DNA of 64,000 nt from an uncultured beta proteobacterium (lineage in GTDB: Bacteria; Pseudomonadota; Gammaproteobacteria; Burkholderiales; Burkholderiaceae_C), in assembly GCA_903823025.1 (NCBI GenBank), contig CAIJRK010000024.1, forward strand, positions 1 to 64,000, in the 5' to 3' direction. The number at the start of each line of letters is the position of its first letter. Within the stretch, counting starts at the first letter, position 1. Both the position numbers and the translations under genes were made by a program. Shown piece after piece: positions 33,237 through 44,269 of the stretch. The notes below the pieces were generated by a model, which ran no database searches, had not been told where the DNA came from, and saw only the letters and a list, made by a program, of their open reading frames with translations.

Positions 33237-34337
33237 ATGAAACCCTTTCTCCGCCAACAACTTGCACGTTACGCCGACCGTCTGGGCGAGCTTGAATTTT
33301 TGCTTTCACGCGAAGACATCATGAAAGACATGAAGCAGTTTTTGCTGCTCTCGCGGGAACACACCGAAGTCACGGCGGTGGCGAGTCGATGGGCACGCTA
33401 CAGCCAGCGCGAAGCCGACCTGACCGCCGCGCAAACACTGTTGAGCAGCTCGGCCAACGATGCCGATATGGCTGAGATGGCGCAAGAAGAGATTCAGGAC
33501 GCCACCCAGGAGCTGCAACAACTCGAAGGTGAACTGCAACGCATGTTGCTGCCCAAAGACCCCGATGACGCGCGCAACGCTTTCATGGAAATTCGCGCGG
33601 GCACCGGTGGCGACGAATCAGCCTTGTTTGCGGGCGACTTGCTGCGCATGTACACCCGCTACTGCGAACGCCGGGGCTGGAAGGCCGAGATCATCAGCGA
33701 GTCGGCCAGCGAACTGGGTGGCTACAAAGAGGTGGTGGTTCGCATCGAAGGCGACCATGTTTATGGCGCTCTCAAGTTCGAGTCTGGCGGCCACCGCGTG
33801 CAGCGTGTGCCCACCACCGAGACGCAAGGACGCATCCACACCAGCGCCTGCACAGTGGCTGTGCTGGCCGAGCCGGACGAGGCGGTAGCGATTCTGATCA
33901 ATCCGTCAGATTTGCGCATCGACACTTACCGGGCCAGCGGCGCGGGCGGTCAGCACATTAATAAAACGGACTCGGCGGTGCGCATTACCCATTTGCCTAC
34001 TGGTATCGTGGCCGAGTGCCAGGAAGGGCGCAGCCAGCACAGTAACAAGGCGCAGGCGCTCAAAGTGCTGACCGCGCGTATCCATGAAAAAGACCGCAGC
34101 GAACGCGCCACCAAAGACGCCGCCGAACGCAAAGGCCTGATTGGCACCGGCGACCGCAGCGACCGCATCCGCACCTACAACTTCCCGCAAGGCCGCCTGA
34201 CCGACCACCGCATCAACCTCACTTTGTACAAGCTGCTCTACATCATGGAAGGTGATCTTGATGACGTGGTGCAAGCCTTGCAGGTCTACGAAGCCGCGCA
34301 GCAACTAGCCGCACTGGAAGTCGGCGCGGGGGCTTGA
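33237..34337 (+). CDS. prfA: Peptide chain release factor 1
   Basis: RF1 reads UAA and UAG in the ribosomal A site and triggers release of the peptide. The 366-residue protein has the peptidyl-transferase GGQ motif in [15 protein letters not shown] (glutamine is methylated by PrmC, encoded next). The codon-reading tripeptide, Pro-Ala/Val-Thr in most RF1, reads Pro-Thr-Thr here in [30 protein letters not shown] near the end is typical. The ATG at 33237 gives the standard N-terminus. Three bases separate it from prmC. Confidence 0.95.
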   Translation: MKPFLRQQLARYADRLGELEFLLSREDIMKDMKQFLLLSREHTEVTAVASRWARYSQREADLTAAQTLLSSSANDADMAEMAQEEIQDATQELQQLEGELQRMLLPKDPDDARNAFMEIRAGTGGDESALFAGDLLRMYTRYCERRGWKAEIISESASELGGYKEVVVRIEGDHVYGALKFESGGHRVQRVPTTETQGRIHTSACTVAVLAEPDEAVAILINPSDLRIDTYRASGAGGQHINKTDSAVRITHLPTGIVAECQEGRSQHSNKAQALKVLTARIHEKDRSERATKDAAERKGLIGTGDRSDRIRTYNFPQGRLTDHRINLTLYKLLYIMEGDLDDVVQALQVYEAAQQLAALEVGAGA

Positions 34338-34340
34338 CCC

Positions 34341-35210
34341 GTGACGCAAACCGACACCCTCACCCTTGCCCAAACGCTGATCCGCCTGCAAGCGCAAGGG
34401 CTGGATCGGCTGGATGCGCAACTGCTGCTGCTGCATGTTTTAAACCGGGCCGACCACCGCGCCTGGCTCTTGGCGCACGACACAGACTTGCTTGATGTTG
34501 CACGCCTGGCGCGACTCGATGCGCTGGCTCTGCGGCGCCAGCAAGGCGAACCGCTGGCCTACCTCACCGGCCTCAAAGCGTTTTACGGGCTGGATTTTTT
34601 AGTCGATCACCGCGTGTTGGTGCCCCGACCCGATACCGAAACTCTGGTGGACTGGGCGCTGGCGGTGCTACCGCAAAGCCCGATTCAAGCACAGGGTGAG
34701 TCGCCCTGTCCCCGTCTGCGCGTGCTGGATTTGGGCACCGGCAGCGGCGCCATTGCGCTGGCGCTCAAACACAGTCGGCCTGACCTGCAGGTTAACGCCA
34801 TCGACTTCAGCAACGACGCCCTGGCCGTCGCCCGTGCCAACGCACAGCGACTGCAGCTTGCGGTGGATTTTCAGCAAAGCGACTGGCTGGCGAACGTGCA
34901 GGCCCGGTTTCACCTCATCGTCTCCAATCCGCCTTATATTGCGGCCCAAGACCCGCACTTGAGTGCGCTCACCTTCGAGCCTTTACAAGCGTTGACCAGC
35001 GGTTCAAGCGGTCTGGATGACCTGTGCCACATCATTGAACAAGCGCCTGCCCGTTTGCATCCGGGCGGCTGGCTGCTGCTCGAACATGGCTACGACCAAG
35101 CGGCGGCCGTGCGTGATTTACTACAGACCGCCGGTTTTAAACAGGTGCAATCCCGGCAAGACCTGAGCAGTATTGAGCGTTGCAGCGGTGGACAAATACC
35201 GCTGATTTAA
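34341..35210 (+). CDS. prmC: Release factor glutamine methyltransferase
   Basis: PrmC (HemK) methylates the glutamine of the GGQ motif in RF1 and RF2. The 289-residue protein has an N-terminal helical domain, then YLTGLKAFYGLDFLVDHRVLVPRPDTE. The AdoMet motif is VLDLGTGSGAIALAL and the catalytic NPPY is in VSNPPYIA. It starts with GTG, three bases after the prfA stop, so translation is coupled to its substrate. Confidence 0.94.
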   Translation: MTQTDTLTLAQTLIRLQAQGLDRLDAQLLLLHVLNRADHRAWLLAHDTDLLDVARLARLDALALRRQQGEPLAYLTGLKAFYGLDFLVDHRVLVPRPDTETLVDWALAVLPQSPIQAQGESPCPRLRVLDLGTGSGAIALALKHSRPDLQVNAIDFSNDALAVARANAQRLQLAVDFQQSDWLANVQARFHLIVSNPPYIAAQDPHLSALTFEPLQALTSGSSGLDDLCHIIEQAPARLHPGGWLLLEHGYDQAAAVRDLLQTAGFKQVQSRQDLSSIERCSGGQIPLI

Positions 35211-35219
35211 GCAACAAAA

Positions 35220-35696
35220 TCAATGCTGATGACCCTGTTCACCGTGAACGTGCCGATGCTCAATCTCTTCTGGCGTGGCTGAACGGACATCCGTCACCGT
35301 GACAGAAAAGCGCAGCGCTTTGCCAGCCAAAGGATGATTGCCATCCAGAATGACCTTGTCACCTTTGATCTTCATGACCGTAAAAACCTGCGAATGACCG
35401 GTGTCATCCTGACCCTGCAGTTGGCCGCCTACCTTGACGCCTGGTGGAAACTGGGTCTTTGGAATGGTTTGCACAAGATTTTCATCACGCAAACCAAAAG
35501 CGTCTTCCGGCTGGAGTTCAAGTGTCGCCAAAAAGCCTGCAACTTGCCCTTCCAGCGCCTCTTCGACTTTAGGAAACGTATTGCCATAACCGCCATGCAG
35601 ATAAACCATCGGTTCACGGCTTTCTTCGAGCAATCGGCCTTGGCTATCGGCTACTTGGTAACGCAGAGTAACCGCCGTATTTTTTTCAATTTTCAT
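35220..35696 (-). CDS. slyD: FKBP-type peptidyl-prolyl isomerase, SlyD-like
   Basis: The 158-residue protein has a split FKBP domain (TLRYQVADSQGRLLEES...GDKVILDGNHPLAGKALRF) with an inserted IF chaperone domain between about residues 70 and 120. The C-terminus is short and histidine-bearing (EHRHVHGEQGHQH) rather than the long Cys/His tail of E. coli SlyD, so metal binding may be weaker. SlyD assists folding and nickel insertion into hydrogenases in E. coli. No hydrogenase maturation genes are present here. It converges on prmC across nine bases. Confidence 0.9.
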   Translation of the reverse strand: MKIEKNTAVTLRYQVADSQGRLLEESREPMVYLHGGYGNTFPKVEEALEGQVAGFLATLELQPEDAFGLRDENLVQTIPKTQFPPGVKVGGQLQGQDDTGHSQVFTVMKIKGDKVILDGNHPLAGKALRFSVTVTDVRSATPEEIEHRHVHGEQGHQH

Positions 35697-35914
35697 AAAT
35701 GACTCAAGTTGATAACGTGGTGATTAGCGCACCTTTTTGTGATGGATGCGCCCGCAGATTTGCCTAAAATTGGCCTTTGGGCACCGCGTGATAGGTCTTC
35801 GCAGGTATCATTTTCGCAGCAACACGCGCAACCCCTTTTCAACGCCGGGTTACCTGAGACCGGGACGGGGATGAAAGTGAAATAATTAACCCTCTTTTTA
35901 AAGGACAAACTCAC

Positions 35915-36241
35915 ATGACAGCTACACAAAAACGCATCGACGACCTCGTCAAAACCAACGACGTAGTTCTTTTCATGAAAGGCAACGCCAGTTTTCCCCA
36001 ATGCGGTTTTTCAGGCCGGGCCATCCAGATTTTGAAGGCTTGTGGGGTTGATCCCAAAACCCTCAAAACCGTGAATGTGCTGGAAGATGCTGAAGTTCGT
36101 GCCGGTATCAAGGAGTACAGCAACTGGCCGACGATTCCTCAGCTTTACGTTAAGGGCGAGTTCATTGGTGGCTCGGACATCATGGTGGAGATGTTTGAAA
36201 ACGGCGAACTGCAACAGGCACTGACAGCCAAGGCCAGCTAA
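35915..36241 (+). CDS. grxD: Monothiol glutaredoxin, Grx4 type
   Basis: The 108-residue protein has the monothiol active site CGFS (in [10 protein letters not shown], about residues 30-33), the [19 protein letters not shown] glutathione-binding segment and the standard length. Such proteins carry [2Fe-2S] clusters and hand them to target proteins with BolA partners. AAGGA at 35901-35905 precedes the ATG by nine bases. It ends in a strong terminator that overlaps the next gene. Confidence 0.95.
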   Translation: MTATQKRIDDLVKTNDVVLFMKGNASFPQCGFSGRAIQILKACGVDPKTLKTVNVLEDAEVRAGIKEYSNWPTIPQLYVKGEFIGGSDIMVEMFENGELQQALTAKAS

Positions 36242-36260
36242 AACACTGGCCGTCAGGTTC

Positions 36261-36292
36261 GGGATGTTTCTTCAAACATCCCACCTTTTTTT
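36261..36292 (+). terminator. Rho-independent terminator of grxD
   Basis: GGGATGTTT (36261-36269) and AAACATCCC (36274-36282) form a 9-base stem with a CTTC loop, followed by ACC and seven T residues. It overlaps the last codons of the convergent transglycosylase gene, whose end (Arg-Trp-Asp-Val-stop) is encoded on the opposite strand by the same bases. Confidence 0.85.
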
Positions 36293-36907
36293 AGCGCCAA
36301 ACACCGCGTTGGGATAAGTCGCACGGCCTCTTGAGCCGTTGTAGCGACCCAGCGCCAAGAATAAATCACCTTTTTCACGGTCTAGGTAGTGACGCAAAAT
36401 CACGCAGCCAAAGCGCAGATTGGTTTGCATGTGAAATAACTTGCCAGCATCGCCATCACTTAATACCCGCGTCCAAAACGGCATGATCTGCATGTATCCG
36501 CGTGCGCCTACGCTGGAGATAGCAAATTTCCTGAAATTGCTTTCAACTTGAACCAGGCCCAAAACAAGGGCAGGTTCCAAGCCCGCCCGGCGACTCTCAT
36601 ACCAAATGGTTTGGAGAAACTCCAGCCGGACAGTTGCGTCCGGTTTTTGTCGTTTGAGGCGCTCGCTGACCAAGCCCAACCAATGTAAATACGTCGTGCG
36701 TGACGCCGTATCGGCAAACTCTGGCACAGGCGGGGCACGGTTTGAAATGGCAGAACTTAAAGCACTGCGTACCGAGTCCACCAACGGCTCCTCTAATTGG
36801 CTGCCTGCCAGCGCCGCTTCTGGCAGAGACAACAGCCCCAACCCTGAGGCCATAGACCAAAGGCTCAATCGTCTGGAAATAACACCCGTTACCTCGACCC
36901 CAGTCAT
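36272..36907 (-). CDS. Lytic transglycosylase (SLT domain)
   Basis: The 211-residue protein has a membrane-directed N-terminus ([19 protein letters not shown]) and a C-terminal SLT domain that cuts peptidoglycan between MurNAc and GlcNAc. The catalytic glutamate lies in [29 protein letters not shown] (about residues 120-148), and [10 protein letters not shown] closes the active site. Its ATG overlaps the proS stop (ATGA), so it is read from the proS transcript. Its last codons double as the grxD terminator. Confidence 0.88.
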   Translation of the reverse strand: MTGVEVTGVISRRLSLWSMASGLGLLSLPEAALAGSQLEEPLVDSVRSALSSAISNRAPPVPEFADTASRTTYLHWLGLVSERLKRQKPDATVRLEFLQTIWYESRRAGLEPALVLGLVQVESNFRKFAISSVGARGYMQIMPFWTRVLSDGDAGKLFHMQTNLRFGCVILRHYLDREKGDLFLALGRYNGSRGRATYPNAVFGAKKRWDV

Positions 36908-38646
36908 GCCGCCAGCTTGGACTGGATCAACCCCATAATTTCTGTCACAGATACGGAGGTTGCTGCTGACTCACGACGATGTTGGTATTCGACTTGACCC
37001 TCTTTCAAACCCCGGTCGCCAATGGTCACGCGGTGCGGTACGCCAATCAACTCCCAGTCGGCAAACATCGCACCGGGACGTTCGCCCCGGTCATCCAGAA
37101 TCACGTCCACGCCAGCGCCCAGCAGTTCGCCATACAGCTTGTCGGCGGCGGCCTTGACATCAGGAAAACGGTCCGGACCAATCGGGCACAGCACGACGGT
37201 GAAAGGCGCCAAGGCATCGGGCCAGATGATGCCGCGCTCGTCATGGTTTTGCTCAATCGCGGCCGCAGGCAAGCGCGTGATGCCAATGCCGTAACAGCCC
37301 ATTTCCATGAACTGCGGTTTGCCGTTAACATCCAAAAACGTCGCATTCATGGCTTGGCTGTATTTGGTGCCGAGATAAAACACATGGCCCACTTCGATGC
37401 CGCGTTCAATCGCCAGCACACCTTGACCATCGGGCGAAGCGTCACCGGCGACCACGTTGCGTAAATCAGCCACCAGCACTGGCTCGGGCAAATCACGCAG
37501 CCAATTAACGCCGGTGAAGTGGAAGTCGGGCGTATTGGCGCCGCAAATCCAGTCGCTCATGACGGCTACGTCACGATCCACCACAATGGACAAGGGCTGC
37601 TTAAGGCCAATAGGCCCGAGATAGCCGGGCTTGCAACCAAAGTGATCCTCAATTTCGGTCAGCGTAGCAAAGCGAAAAGCCGCTAAACCGGGCAACTTGC
37701 CGACCTTGACTTCGTTCATGTCGTGGTCGCCCCGCAGTAACAAAAGCCAGACTTTGGTTTTAACGATCTCGCCTTCTTTGTTGAATGTGTCAGTCGCCAA
37801 AACCAGGGACTTCACGGTCTGCTGCAGCGTCACGCCCAACAGTTCGGCAACCTCCGCGCATGTGCTTTTGCCAGGGGTAGCGGTTTGAATCATCGCCTGC
37901 GTGGCTGCCGGGCGTGGGGCAACGGGCGACAAGGCCTCGGCCTTTTCCATGTTGGCGGCATAGTCGCTTGTCGGGCAATAAACGATGGCGTCTTCACCAG
38001 TGGCCGCAATGACCTGAAACTCTTCGCTCAAGTCGCCGCCAATGGCGCCGCTGTCTGCCGCCACGGCGCGGTAGGTCAAGCCAAACCGGTCAAAAATTCT
38101 GCGGTAAGCCTGGGCCATGATGTCGTAACTGGCCTTGGCTGCCGCTGGATCACGGTCAAAGCTGTAAGCGTCTTTCATGATGAATTCCCGCCCACGCATC
38201 AACCCGAAACGAGGACGGCGTTCATCGCGAAACTTGGTCTGAATCTGGTAAAAGTTTTTGGGCAACTGTTTGTAGCTTTTGATTTCCTGACGGGCAATGT
38301 CCGTCACCACTTCTTCGCTGGTGGGCTGAATCACAAAATCACGGCCATGGCGGTCTTTGATGCGCAGCATCTCAGGCCCCATGTCGGCAAAGCGGCCGGT
38401 CTCTTGCCAGAGTTCAGCGGGCTGCACCACCGGCATACTCAGCTCGACAGCACCTGCCCGGTTCATCTCCTCACGAACGATTTGTTCGGCCTTGCGCACC
38501 ACGCGCAAACCCATAGGCATCAGGCTGTAAATGCCAGCCCCCAGCTTTTTGATCATGCCCGCACGCATCATCAGTTTGTGACTGACAACCTCGGCATCGG
38601 CGGGCGCTTCTTTGAGGGTGGAGATAAAGAATTGGGAAGCTTTCAT
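36904..38646 (-). CDS. proS: Prolyl-tRNA synthetase
   Basis: This 580-residue class II synthetase is of the bacterial type. Motif 2 ([25 protein letters not shown]) and motif 3 ([17 protein letters not shown]) flank a long insertion of about 180 residues (about 220-400) that edits mischarged alanine. The C-terminal anticodon domain includes [22 protein letters not shown]. The ATG at 38646 gives the usual [16 protein letters not shown]-terminus, and 44 further open codons upstream do not fit. The start lies 82 bases from that of the divergent rppH. Confidence 0.95.
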   Translation of the reverse strand: MKASQFFISTLKEAPADAEVVSHKLMMRAGMIKKLGAGIYSLMPMGLRVVRKAEQIVREEMNRAGAVELSMPVVQPAELWQETGRFADMGPEMLRIKDRHGRDFVIQPTSEEVVTDIARQEIKSYKQLPKNFYQIQTKFRDERRPRFGLMRGREFIMKDAYSFDRDPAAAKASYDIMAQAYRRIFDRFGLTYRAVAADSGAIGGDLSEEFQVIAATGEDAIVYCPTSDYAANMEKAEALSPVAPRPAATQAMIQTATPGKSTCAEVAELLGVTLQQTVKSLVLATDTFNKEGEIVKTKVWLLLLRGDHDMNEVKVGKLPGLAAFRFATLTEIEDHFGCKPGYLGPIGLKQPLSIVVDRDVAVMSDWICGANTPDFHFTGVNWLRDLPEPVLVADLRNVVAGDASPDGQGVLAIERGIEVGHVFYLGTKYSQAMNATFLDVNGKPQFMEMGCYGIGITRLPAAAIEQNHDERGIIWPDALAPFTVVLCPIGPDRFPDVKAAADKLYGELLGAGVDVILDDRGERPGAMFADWELIGVPHRVTIGDRGLKEGQVEYQHRRESAATSVSVTEIMGLIQSKLAA

Positions 38647-38728
38647 CAAAATTGCTCTGGCAGTTTCGCCCCTTACAACACAGCGCGTGCTTGCATAATG
38701 GACGAAGTTTAAAAATTGGGGTTTGATT

Positions 38729-39370
38729 ATGCTTGACCGGGATGGCTTTAGGCCAAACGTCGGCATCGTCCTGCTCAATCAGAAAAATCAGGTGTTTTGG
38801 GGCAAGCGAATTCGCACGCACTCGTGGCAGTTTCCGCAGGGTGGTATTGATCGGGGCGAAACCCCTGAACAGGCCATGGTTCGCGAACTGCACGAAGAAG
38901 TGGGGCTCTACCGAGAGCATATTCGCATTGTTGCCCGCACCCGAGACTGGTTGCGCTACGAGGTGCCGGATAGATTTATTCGCCGCGATGCACGCGGCCA
39001 TTACAAAGGCCAGAAGCAGATTTGGTTTTTGCTTCAACTGGTGGGTCACGACTGGGATTTAAACCTGCGTGCTACCAACCACCCCGAATTCGATGCTTGG
39101 CGCTGGAACGATTATTGGGTGCCGCTGGATGCCGTGGTGGAGTTCAAACGCGGTGTTTATGAAATGGCGCTCACAGAACTGGCCCGCTATTTGCCAAGAA
39201 ATGAGTATCGAAACCGATTCTTGCGGCAAGGAATGCGTCCGCACGACCAGGACGGCGAGCAAGAGGCCATGCCGGGCGCCCACTTTGAGCTGCCACCCGG
39301 CGGCACGTTTGATCCTGATCCAAAAACAGGTTACCGCCCTGACACAACAGAAAAATTAAATGAACTTTAA
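38729..39370 (+). CDS. rppH: RNA pyrophosphohydrolase
   Basis: RppH removes pyrophosphate from 5'-triphosphate mRNA ends and thereby starts RNase E-dependent decay. The 213-residue protein begins [15 protein letters not shown] and carries the Nudix box [24 protein letters not shown] Pro/Asp-rich tail of about 35 residues makes it longer than the 176-residue E. coli enzyme, as is common in betaproteobacteria. The last 11 bases overlap the start of the next gene. Confidence 0.94.
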   Translation: MLDRDGFRPNVGIVLLNQKNQVFWGKRIRTHSWQFPQGGIDRGETPEQAMVRELHEEVGLYREHIRIVARTRDWLRYEVPDRFIRRDARGHYKGQKQIWFLLQLVGHDWDLNLRATNHPEFDAWRWNDYWVPLDAVVEFKRGVYEMALTELARYLPRNEYRNRFLRQGMRPHDQDGEQEAMPGAHFELPPGGTFDPDPKTGYRPDTTEKLNEL

Positions 39371-39839
39371 AAAACTGGGCTGGCTGAGCCTGATGCTGAT
39401 AACTTTAGGGGCTTCGGCGCAAGTTGCCGCCGACCCCGACTGGAAAGAATCCGAGGCGCCACCGCCCCCTTCTTTTAACCAGCAGCAGCTAATTCCTATT
39501 GAGATGCCAAGGTATGTTTCGCTGAAGTTGGGCGTTGATCCGGCCTCGTTGACTCTCACCCCTGACGGCATTGTTCGCTACGTTGTGGTGGCGGTGAACG
39601 CGTCAGGCTCGGTCAGTGCGATGTACGAAGGCGTTCGATGCAGCACATGGGAGGTCAAAACGTATGCCCGCTACACCGCAAGTGGGCAGTGGTCAACGCT
39701 CAACAATCCGCCATGGCTCGGGCTGTCTGACAATGTGCCTTCCAAGCACGCCGCAGCGCTGGCAAAACAAGGCCTGTGTGACAGCGGCTCAACGACCGGA
39801 AATTCACTGGCGGATATTGTAAGAGCGCTAAAAAAGTAA
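39360..39839 (+). CDS. CNP1-like family periplasmic protein
   Basis: The 159-residue protein has a signal peptide ([21 protein letters not shown]). Its mature domain has [51 protein letters not shown] spacing, and two cysteines likely to pair. These features mark the CNP1-like family, whose role is unknown. It overlaps rppH by 11 bases and converges on proB across 22 bases. Confidence 0.83.
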   Translation: MNFKKLGWLSLMLITLGASAQVAADPDWKESEAPPPPSFNQQQLIPIEMPRYVSLKLGVDPASLTLTPDGIVRYVVVAVNASGSVSAMYEGVRCSTWEVKTYARYTASGQWSTLNNPPWLGLSDNVPSKHAAALAKQGLCDSGSTTGNSLADIVRALKK

Positions 39840-39861
39840 CGCGCCCGGCCCGGTCCAGCGT

Positions 39862-41007
39862 TTAGTTGATTGATCGGGTCAGCACCAAGTTATCCCGGTG
39901 AACCATTTCCGGCTCGGCCGCATAGCCCAGTAACTTTTCAAAATCATGCGAGGGTTTGCGGCAGATCAGCCGCGCCTCGGTGCTGGCGTAGTTGGCCAGA
40001 CCCCGCGCCATCTCCAGGCCTTGCGTGTCACGGATAGCAATGACATCGCCGCGTGAGAAATTGCCGTCCACCGTCGTCATGCCAATGGGCAGCAGGCTTG
40101 TCCCCTCGTCTCGCAGCTTTTTAACCGCGCCCGCATCGATGGTGACCGAACCACGCAACTGCAGGTGATCGGCAATCCACTGCTTACGGGCCTGCATTTT
40201 CTGCGTTTGGGCCACCAACAAGGTGCCAATGCGTTCACCTTGCGTCAAACGCACCAGCACATCAGGCTCGCGGCCCCAGGCAATCACGGTAGAAGCCCCA
40301 GAACCCGCCGCTCGTTTGGCCGCCAAAATCTTGGTAATCATGCCCCCGCGCCCCAAACTTGAACCGGCGCCACCCGCCATAGCCTCCAGCGTGGCGTCGC
40401 CCGCCTTGGCTTCATGGACAAATTGAGCCGTCAGGTCTTTGCGCGGATCAGCGGTAAAAAGACCTCTTTGGTCGGTCAGGATCACCAGCGCATCGGCCTC
40501 CACCAAGTTGGCGACCAAGGCGCCCAAGGTGTCGTTGTCCCCAAATTTAATTTCGTCGTTGACCACCGTGTCATTTTCATTGATGACCGGCACCACGCCC
40601 AGCTTGAGCAAGGTCAGCAAGGTGGAGCGGGCATTAAGGTAACGCTCCCGGTCAGCCAGGTCGGCGTGGGTAAGTAACACCTGCGCACTGCCCAAACCGT
40701 TTTCACGCAGCTTGGTCTCATACATTTGGGCCAATCCCATTTGACCGACGGCTGCCGCCGCTTGCAGCTCATGAATTTCATGCGGACGTTTGACCCAGCC
40801 CAGGCGCTTCATGCCCTCGGCAATAGCCCCGCTGGAAACCATGATGACCTCGCACCCGGCCCGCGTTAAAAACGACAGCTGACGACACCATTCACCAATC
40901 GCAATGTCATCAAGCCCTCGCCCTTCATTGGTTACCAGGCTGGAGCCGACTTTGACGACGATGCGCCGGGCATCGCGTAGCACCTGCGAAGCATTTTCTG
41001 TTGCCAT
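39862..41007 (-). CDS. proB: Glutamate 5-kinase
   Basis: ProB phosphorylates glutamate in the first step of proline synthesis. The 381-residue protein has the amino-acid kinase domain ([35 protein letters not shown] with [15 protein letters not shown]) and a C-terminal PUA domain (about 285-360). [12 protein letters not shown] binds ATP phosphates. proA is not next to it. It follows obgE on the same strand with a 23-base gap. Confidence 0.95.
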   Translation of the reverse strand: MATENASQVLRDARRIVVKVGSSLVTNEGRGLDDIAIGEWCRQLSFLTRAGCEVIMVSSGAIAEGMKRLGWVKRPHEIHELQAAAAVGQMGLAQMYETKLRENGLGSAQVLLTHADLADRERYLNARSTLLTLLKLGVVPVINENDTVVNDEIKFGDNDTLGALVANLVEADALVILTDQRGLFTADPRKDLTAQFVHEAKAGDATLEAMAGGAGSSLGRGGMITKILAAKRAAGSGASTVIAWGREPDVLVRLTQGERIGTLLVAQTQKMQARKQWIADHLQLRGSVTIDAGAVKKLRDEGTSLLPIGMTTVDGNFSRGDVIAIRDTQGLEMARGLANYASTEARLICRKPSHDFEKLLGYAAEPEMVHRDNLVLTRSIN

Positions 41008-41030
41008 TGAGACCTACCGCCTTTGTCGCT

Positions 41031-42113
<1,083 letters not shown>

Positions 42114-42222
42114 TTACTTCAATGTGACATAGGGTTGCCCCGTTTGACTGGGCCAAAACGCCGTCGCGAACGGTGCGCCTAATCTCACATTCAACTAAAA
42201 ACGGAATCAGGCTTTATAAACG

Positions 42223-42246
42223 AAAAACCCCGCGCCGTGCGCAGGG
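42223..42246 (-). terminator. Rho-independent terminator after rpmA
   Basis: On the reverse strand, CCCTGCGC pairs with GCGCGGGG across an ACG loop and is followed by five T residues. It lies 25 bases after the rpmA stop and should end most rplU-rpmA transcripts before obgE. Confidence 0.88.
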
Positions 42247-42270
42247 TCTCAATTGGGAATGCCCAGCAAC

Positions 42271-42528
42271 TTAAGCCGTGACAACACTCACCGTTGACTT
42301 GTTCATTGCACCTTTAACGGAAAACAAAACATTGCCCTCCACCAGTGCAAACAAGGTGTGATCCTTGCCAATACCGACATTGGTGCCGGGATGGAATTTG
42401 GTGCCACGTTGGCGGATGATGATGGCGCCAGCGCCAACCAATTCACCACCAAATTTTTTAACACCGAGCATCTTGGGCTTGGAATCGCGCCCATTGTGCG
42501 TAGAGCCGCCGCCTTTTTTATGTGCCAT
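42271..42528 (-). CDS. rpmA: Large ribosomal subunit protein bL27
   Basis: bL27 reaches the peptidyl-transferase centre with its N-terminal tail, here [16 protein letters not shown]. The protein has the normal 85 residues and contains [13 protein letters not shown] sequence as [23 protein letters not shown]. It follows rplU with a 12-base gap, the conserved order. Confidence 0.97.
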   Translation of the reverse strand: MAHKKGGGSTHNGRDSKPKMLGVKKFGGELVGAGAIIIRQRGTKFHPGTNVGIGKDHTLFALVEGNVLFSVKGAMNKSTVSVVTA

Positions 42529-42540
42529 GACTCTTGCTCC

Positions 42541-42852
42541 TTATGCAGAAATCACACCGACCAGCAGTTCTGTGAACTGTTGACGATGTCCTTGATGTTT
42601 TTGGTAATGCTTACGACGACGCATTTTAAAAATGGTGACTTTATCGTGCTTACCGTGAGCGAGAACAGTGACTGTGACTGTTGCGCCGGACACCAAGGGA
42701 GTTCCAACTTTCAGATCTGCGCCGTTACCAACTGCCAGAACCTCGTCGAACACAATCTCTTGGCCTACGTCCGCAGCAATCTGTTCTACTTTAATTTTTT
42801 CGCCGGCTGCAACTCGATATTGCTTGCCGCCGGTTTTTATGACCGCGTACAT
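42541..42852 (-). CDS. rplU: Large ribosomal subunit protein bL21
   Basis: The 103-residue protein begins [23 protein letters not shown] and has [20 protein letters not shown] near the end, both diagnostic for bL21. AAGAGG at 42858-42863 (reverse strand) is a good ribosome binding site. TATAGT, a likely -10 box, lies on the reverse strand near 42904-42909. It leads the rplU-rpmA transcript. Confidence 0.97.
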   Translation of the reverse strand: MYAVIKTGGKQYRVAAGEKIKVEQIAADVGQEIVFDEVLAVGNGADLKVGTPLVSGATVTVTVLAHGKHDKVTIFKMRRRKHYQKHQGHRQQFTELLVGVISA

Positions 42853-43040
42853 GTTGACCTCTTCAATTTAGCTCTGAGAACGAATTTTTTCAGAGCCCTC
42901 GACTATAACAGAGCGTGCCGAAAAACGCTTTTTAAACCTGAAAATTCGCCATAAATGGCATCCCGCCCCAATGAAACACGGCATTGGCAATTTATTTTTT
43001 CAGTTGGCCTGTGCGCCACGTTCGCGCCTCATCTGGTTTC

Positions 43041-43046
43041 TATAAT
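43041..43046 (+). promoter_or_regulatory. Consensus -10 box before ispB
   Basis: TATAATCGTT is identical over ten bases to the box before hemA. It places the likely transcript start near 43053, downstream of the ATG at 42984, and so argues against that ATG as the ispB start. No good -35 box was seen. Confidence 0.45.
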
Positions 43047-43058
43047 CGTTCCACACTA

Positions 43059-44054
43059 TTGGTCTATGTTTTGCAAGTTAATCTACCCAGCTCCGCTCCC
43101 CTACTGTCCATCATTGCGCAAGATATGCGTGAAGTTGACCAAGTTATCGCCCGCCGACTGGACACAGGCGTACTGCTGATTGGTCAAGTTGCACGCTACA
43201 TCATTGCGGCCGGAGGCAAGCGGCTCAGGCCCGCACTGCTGTTGTTAACTTGTGGCGCTCTGGGCTATCGGGGCGAGCATCGGTTCAACTTGGCGGCCGT
43301 GGTGGAATTCATCCACACGGCGTCCCTGCTGCATGACGATGTGGTGGACGACTCCGCTTTGCGTCGGGGCAACGCCACCGCTAATGAAATGTTCGGCAAT
43401 CCGGCCAGTGTGTTGGTAGGCGACTTTTTGCATTCACGCGCCTTTCAAATGATGGTCGATGTGCAAAACGTACGGGTTATGCAGGTGCTGGCCAACGCCA
43501 CCAATGTCATTGCCGAGGGCGAGGTGATGCAGCTCATGAACACCCACAATGCCGCCTTGGACGAAGCGGGTTATCTCCAAGTCATTCGTTCCAAAACAGC
43601 CAAATTATTTGAAGCCAGTGCCCGTGTTGGTGCGATTCTGGCCGACAGTTCGCCCGAGATGGAGGCGGTTTGCACCGTTTATGGTCAGGCGCTGGGCACG
43701 GCCTTTCAGGTCATTGACGACGTGCTTGATTACGCAGGTGATGCGGACGTTATGGGCAAAAATCTGGGTGATGACCTGCGTGAAGGCAAAATTACGTTAC
43801 CCCTGATTGTGGCCATGCAGCTGGGCACGGCAGATCAAAAGAACCTCATTAAAACCGCCATTGAAACCGGCGACTTGTCCATGCTGGACGCTGTCGTTGC
43901 CGTCGTGAAGACAACCGGCGCGCTGGATGTCGCCCGACAAGCCGCCACCCAAGAGGCGCAGCGCGCCATCGCCGCCGCCCGGCAACTCCCACCCGGCCCC
44001 CACACGGACTGTTTGATCGAGTTAGCCAACAACTTGCTTGAACGCCAGTATTAG
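43059..44054 (+). CDS. ispB: Octaprenyl diphosphate synthase
   Basis: IspB adds isopentenyl units to farnesyl diphosphate to make the C40 side chain of ubiquinone. The first Asp-rich motif is LLHDDVVDDSALRRG, the second is FQVIDDVLDYAGD, and GGKRLRPALLLL binds substrate. The start is uncertain: the frame is open from an ATG at 42984, but that lies upstream of the TATAAT box. TTG codons at 43059 or 43071 give the length of relatives. An ATG at 43125 would remove residues usually present. I give 43059 (331 residues). The gene lies apart from the ubi block at 48-53 kb. Confidence 0.88.
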   Translation: MVYVLQVNLPSSAPLLSIIAQDMREVDQVIARRLDTGVLLIGQVARYIIAAGGKRLRPALLLLTCGALGYRGEHRFNLAAVVEFIHTASLLHDDVVDDSALRRGNATANEMFGNPASVLVGDFLHSRAFQMMVDVQNVRVMQVLANATNVIAEGEVMQLMNTHNAALDEAGYLQVIRSKTAKLFEASARVGAILADSSPEMEAVCTVYGQALGTAFQVIDDVLDYAGDADVMGKNLGDDLREGKITLPLIVAMQLGTADQKNLIKTAIETGDLSMLDAVVAVVKTTGALDVARQAATQEAQRAIAAARQLPPGPHTDCLIELANNLLERQY

Positions 44055-44269
44055 CGCACTCTCAGCCAGATTCCTTCAAGGATTCCATCCAGTCGTTGCG
44101 CCGCCGACATAAACAACGCCAGGGTTTTGCAGGGTTGACAAAGGCGGGGCGCTAATATCCAAGTTTCCAAGAGGGCAATAGGTGAATACGGCCTGCGGTA
44201 CTATCTCAGACCAGCCAGGCCCAGCCTCATGCCATCCGTGTCACGTTCTGGCTGTAACTACAGAACCCG

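Noticed and set aside
35693-36001. A small reverse-strand gene between slyD and grxD
   Set aside because: The frame overlaps the grxD start, has no family features, and its region contains the grxD ribosome binding site.
44135-44158. A TTGACA/TAATAT promoter before the large oxidoreductase gene
   Set aside because: The boxes are only 12 bases apart, too close for a sigma-70 promoter.
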